From assembly GCA_025924495.1 (NCBI GenBank), contig JAICIG010000369.1:1-8112 (forward strand): a stretch of DNA of 8,112 bases, read 5' to 3'. The stretch comes from Pirellulales bacterium. GTDB lineage: Bacteria > Planctomycetota > Planctomycetia > Pirellulales > JAICIG01. Made by a program: the position numbers and the translations under genes. The notes under the pieces are model-generated. The model saw only the letters and a program-made list of their open reading frames with translations, was not told the origin of the DNA and did not search any database. This document shows, piece by piece, positions 6,461 through 8,112 of the stretch. Position 1 is the first letter of the stretch. Every line of letters starts with the position of its first letter.

Positions 6461-7817
6461 GAAAACGATCATCGAACCGTTCCGGATCAAAGTGGTCGAG
6501 CCGATCCGTATGCTGTCGCGCGAACAGCGCGAGACGGCGCTTCGCGAGGCGGGTTTCAATGTCTTTTTAATCCGCTCCGAAAACGTGCTGATCGACTTGC
6601 TGACCGATAGCGGCACAGGCGCCATGAGCAGTCAGCAGTGGGCCGGCGTGATGCAGGCCGACGAGAGTTACGCCGGTTCGCCCAGTTTTTATCGCTTCGA
6701 GAAAACGCTCCGCGAGATCACCGGCTTCGAGCACATTCTGCCGACGCACCAGGGTCGCGCCAGCGAGCGAATCTTGTTCGAACTGTTGGGGGGACCTGGT
6801 CGGATCGTGCCGAACAATGCCCACTTCGATACCACGCGCGCCAACGTCGAGCATTCAGGCGCCTTGGCCGTCGACTTGCCCATTGCTGAGGCCAAGGATC
6901 CGCGAAATCAGTATCGGTTCAAAGGCAACATCGATCTGGCCTCGCTCGATGAATTGCTCCAGCGCGCCGGACGCGAACAAGTCCCCGCCGTGATGGTCAC
7001 GGTCACCAACAATAGCTATGGCGGCCAGCCGGTGAGCCTGGAGAACTTGCGCGGCGTGCGGCGGTTGTGCGATCATCACCGCGTGCCGCTATTTCTTGAC
7101 GCTTGCCGGTTTGCCGAAAATGCGTATTTCATCAAGCACCGCGAGCCCGGGCAGCACGACCGCTCCGTTCGTGAGATTGTTCGCGAAATGTTCGATCTAG
7201 CCGACGGCGCCACGATCAGCGCCAAGAAAGACGGGCTGGTGAATATCGGCGGCGTACTGCTGATTCGCGATGCCGAGCTGTTCCAGCGCGCCAGCAATTT
7301 GCTGATACTCACCGAAGGTTACGTTACCTACGGCGGGCTGGCAGGTCGCGATCTGGAAGCGATGGCCCAAGGCTTCCAGGAGGTGCTCGATGAAGATTAC
7401 CTGCGCTACCGGATTCGCAGCGCGGAGTACGTCGGCGAGAAGTTGCTCGCTGCGGGAATTCAGATTGTCGAACCGCCCGGCGGGCATGCCATCTATCTCG
7501 ACGCCGCCTCGTTCTGCCCGCACATTCCGCCCGCCCAATTCCCCGGCCAGGCGCTGGTTGCGGCCCTTTATCGTCATGCCGGCGTGCGCGCCGTCGAGAT
7601 TGGTTCCGTGATGTTCGGCGACGAAAGCGGCCGGGCGCCGCCGATGGAACTCGTTCGCCTGGCATTTCCGCGCCGCGTTTACACGCAGTCGCACATGGAT
7701 TACGTCGTCGAAGCTCTCATTGAAATCCATCAAGAGCGACACGCGCTGCGCGGCTTGGAAATCGTTGAAGCGCCCCCTGTCCTGCGACACTTCACCGCGC
7801 GGTTCGCGGAGATTTGA
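6459..7817 (+). CDS. tnaA: Tryptophanase (tryptophan indole-lyase), PLP-dependent
   Basis: The product is 452 residues, near the family's usual length of about 470. It splits L-tryptophan into indole, pyruvate and ammonia using pyridoxal phosphate. Fold type I features are present: DLLTDSGTGAMS (46-57), ESYAGSPSF (69-77), THQGR (96-100), LDACRFAEN (213-221) with D214 at the PLP nitrogen, and SAKKD (254-258), in which K257 should form the Schiff base. Residues that separate tryptophanase from tyrosine phenol-lyase are all tryptophanase-type: D124 (Thr in the lyase), I381 (Arg) and H444 (Phe). GGLAGRDLEAMA (292-303) reads more like the phenol-lyase. The ATG at 6459 begins MKTIIEPFRI, matching the family N-terminus. 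An ATG at 6405 with AGAGGA 6 nt upstream would add 18 residues, but these are translated from the heptad repeat and look spurious. No TnaC-like Trp-containing leader peptide precedes the gene. The enzyme is cytoplasmic and is probably cotranscribed with the IDO-like gene. Confidence 0.93.
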   Translation: MKTIIEPFRIKVVEPIRMLSREQRETALREAGFNVFLIRSENVLIDLLTDSGTGAMSSQQWAGVMQADESYAGSPSFYRFEKTLREITGFEHILPTHQGRASERILFELLGGPGRIVPNNAHFDTTRANVEHSGALAVDLPIAEAKDPRNQYRFKGNIDLASLDELLQRAGREQVPAVMVTVTNNSYGGQPVSLENLRGVRRLCDHHRVPLFLDACRFAENAYFIKHREPGQHDRSVREIVREMFDLADGATISAKKDGLVNIGGVLLIRDAELFQRASNLLILTEGYVTYGGLAGRDLEAMAQGFQEVLDEDYLRYRIRSAEYVGEKLLAAGIQIVEPPGGHAIYLDAASFCPHIPPAQFPGQALVAALYRHAGVRAVEIGSVMFGDESGRAPPMELVRLAFPRRVYTQSHMDYVVEALIEIHQERHALRGLEIVEAPPVLRHFTARFAEI

Positions 7818-7958
7818 GTTGAGGCGCAGGAACCTTGGGCGAGTGCCAGCGCGCCTTGTCCAGCAAAAGCGATGAGGCTCCGAATGGCCTGCTCGGCGAG
7901 GTATATCGAAGTAATTTAGGCGCGTCTTCGTGCATTCGCGTCATAGCATCATGAGATG

Positions 7959-7977
7959 CCGCCCGCTTGCCGGGCGG
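7959..7977 (+). terminator. GC-rich hairpin downstream of the tryptophanase gene
   Basis: CCGCCCG (7959-7965) and CGGGCGG (7971-7977) pair perfectly across a 5-nt loop, followed by AGTTTC rather than a solid T run. It lies 141 nt past the stop codon. It may end the IDO-tryptophanase transcript, but the weak T tract makes this tentative. Confidence 0.4.
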
Positions 7978-8032
7978 AGTTTCACGTTGGCAGGCTAACT
8001 CGGCGGTAACTCAACCTCGCTGATGCAAGCGT

Positions 8033-8112
8033 GGCCCCCGGGGCGCGCCCCCCGCGGGGGGGGGGCCCCCCCACCGGGAGGGGGGGGGTGGGATGGAAGC
8101 ACACCCCACCCA
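8033..8112. other. Homopolymer-rich contig end, probable artefact
   Basis: This stretch consists mainly of long G and C runs, for example ten G at 8056-8065, seven C at 8066-8072 and nine G at 8080-8088. Nothing else in the window looks like it. It suggests low-quality read ends or poly-G error at a contig edge. A real GC-rich structure is less likely. The preceding 7818-8032 holds no gene that I can support apart from the hairpin at 7959. Confidence 0.65.

Noticed and set aside
7197..7790. Long open frame on the minus strand opposite the tryptophanase gene
   Set aside because: It is antisense to a highly conserved enzyme and has no supporting RBS or motif.

Overview
This 8.1 kb, GC-rich piece most likely comes from a member of the Planctomycetota or a close relative. 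The evidence is the protein style: a zinc-ribbon protein with an Ala/Pro-rich linker and one membrane segment, secreted proteins of unknown function, and a GAATGCG-like heptad in an intergenic spacer. No rRNA or other phylogenetic marker is present, so this is inference. The left end cuts a gene, and the right end runs into homopolymer sequence that looks like a contig-end artefact.

Layout. 1-540 (-): 5' part of a secreted protein of unknown function. 541-805: intergenic region with two back-to-back sigma70-like promoters. 806-1060 (+): small two-helix membrane protein. 1339-2418 (+): zinc-ribbon, linker, membrane segment and beta-rich C-terminal domain. It converges on 2462-4171 (-), an exported HExxH metallopeptidase of the M2/M3 type. 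Upstream of that and on the same strand is 4338-5150 (-), a Sir2-family protein that has lost all four structural zinc cysteines. Divergent from it are 5291-6394 (+), an indoleamine 2,3-dioxygenase (IDO)-like heme protein, and 6459-7817 (+), a tryptophanase with tryptophanase-type specificity residues. 7818-8112 holds a GC-rich hairpin and the artefactual end.

How the genes may work together. The most coherent unit is the IDO-tryptophanase pair on one strand, 64 nt apart. Both families act on L-tryptophan: IDO opens the indole ring to give N-formylkynurenine, and tryptophanase splits off indole, pyruvate and ammonia. The pair could be a two-branch tryptophan catabolic module, or the dioxygenase could act on an indole made by its neighbour. 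The divergent sirtuin-like gene uses NAD+ if active, and the kynurenine route can feed NAD+ synthesis, but that link is speculative. The other genes look like ordinary envelope and housekeeping accessory genes.

There is no CRISPR array, tRNA, rRNA, insertion sequence or phage gene. The points most worth a second look are the IDO-tryptophanase pairing, the zinc-less sirtuin and the inverted ATTCCG/CGGAAT structure between the two tryptophan genes.
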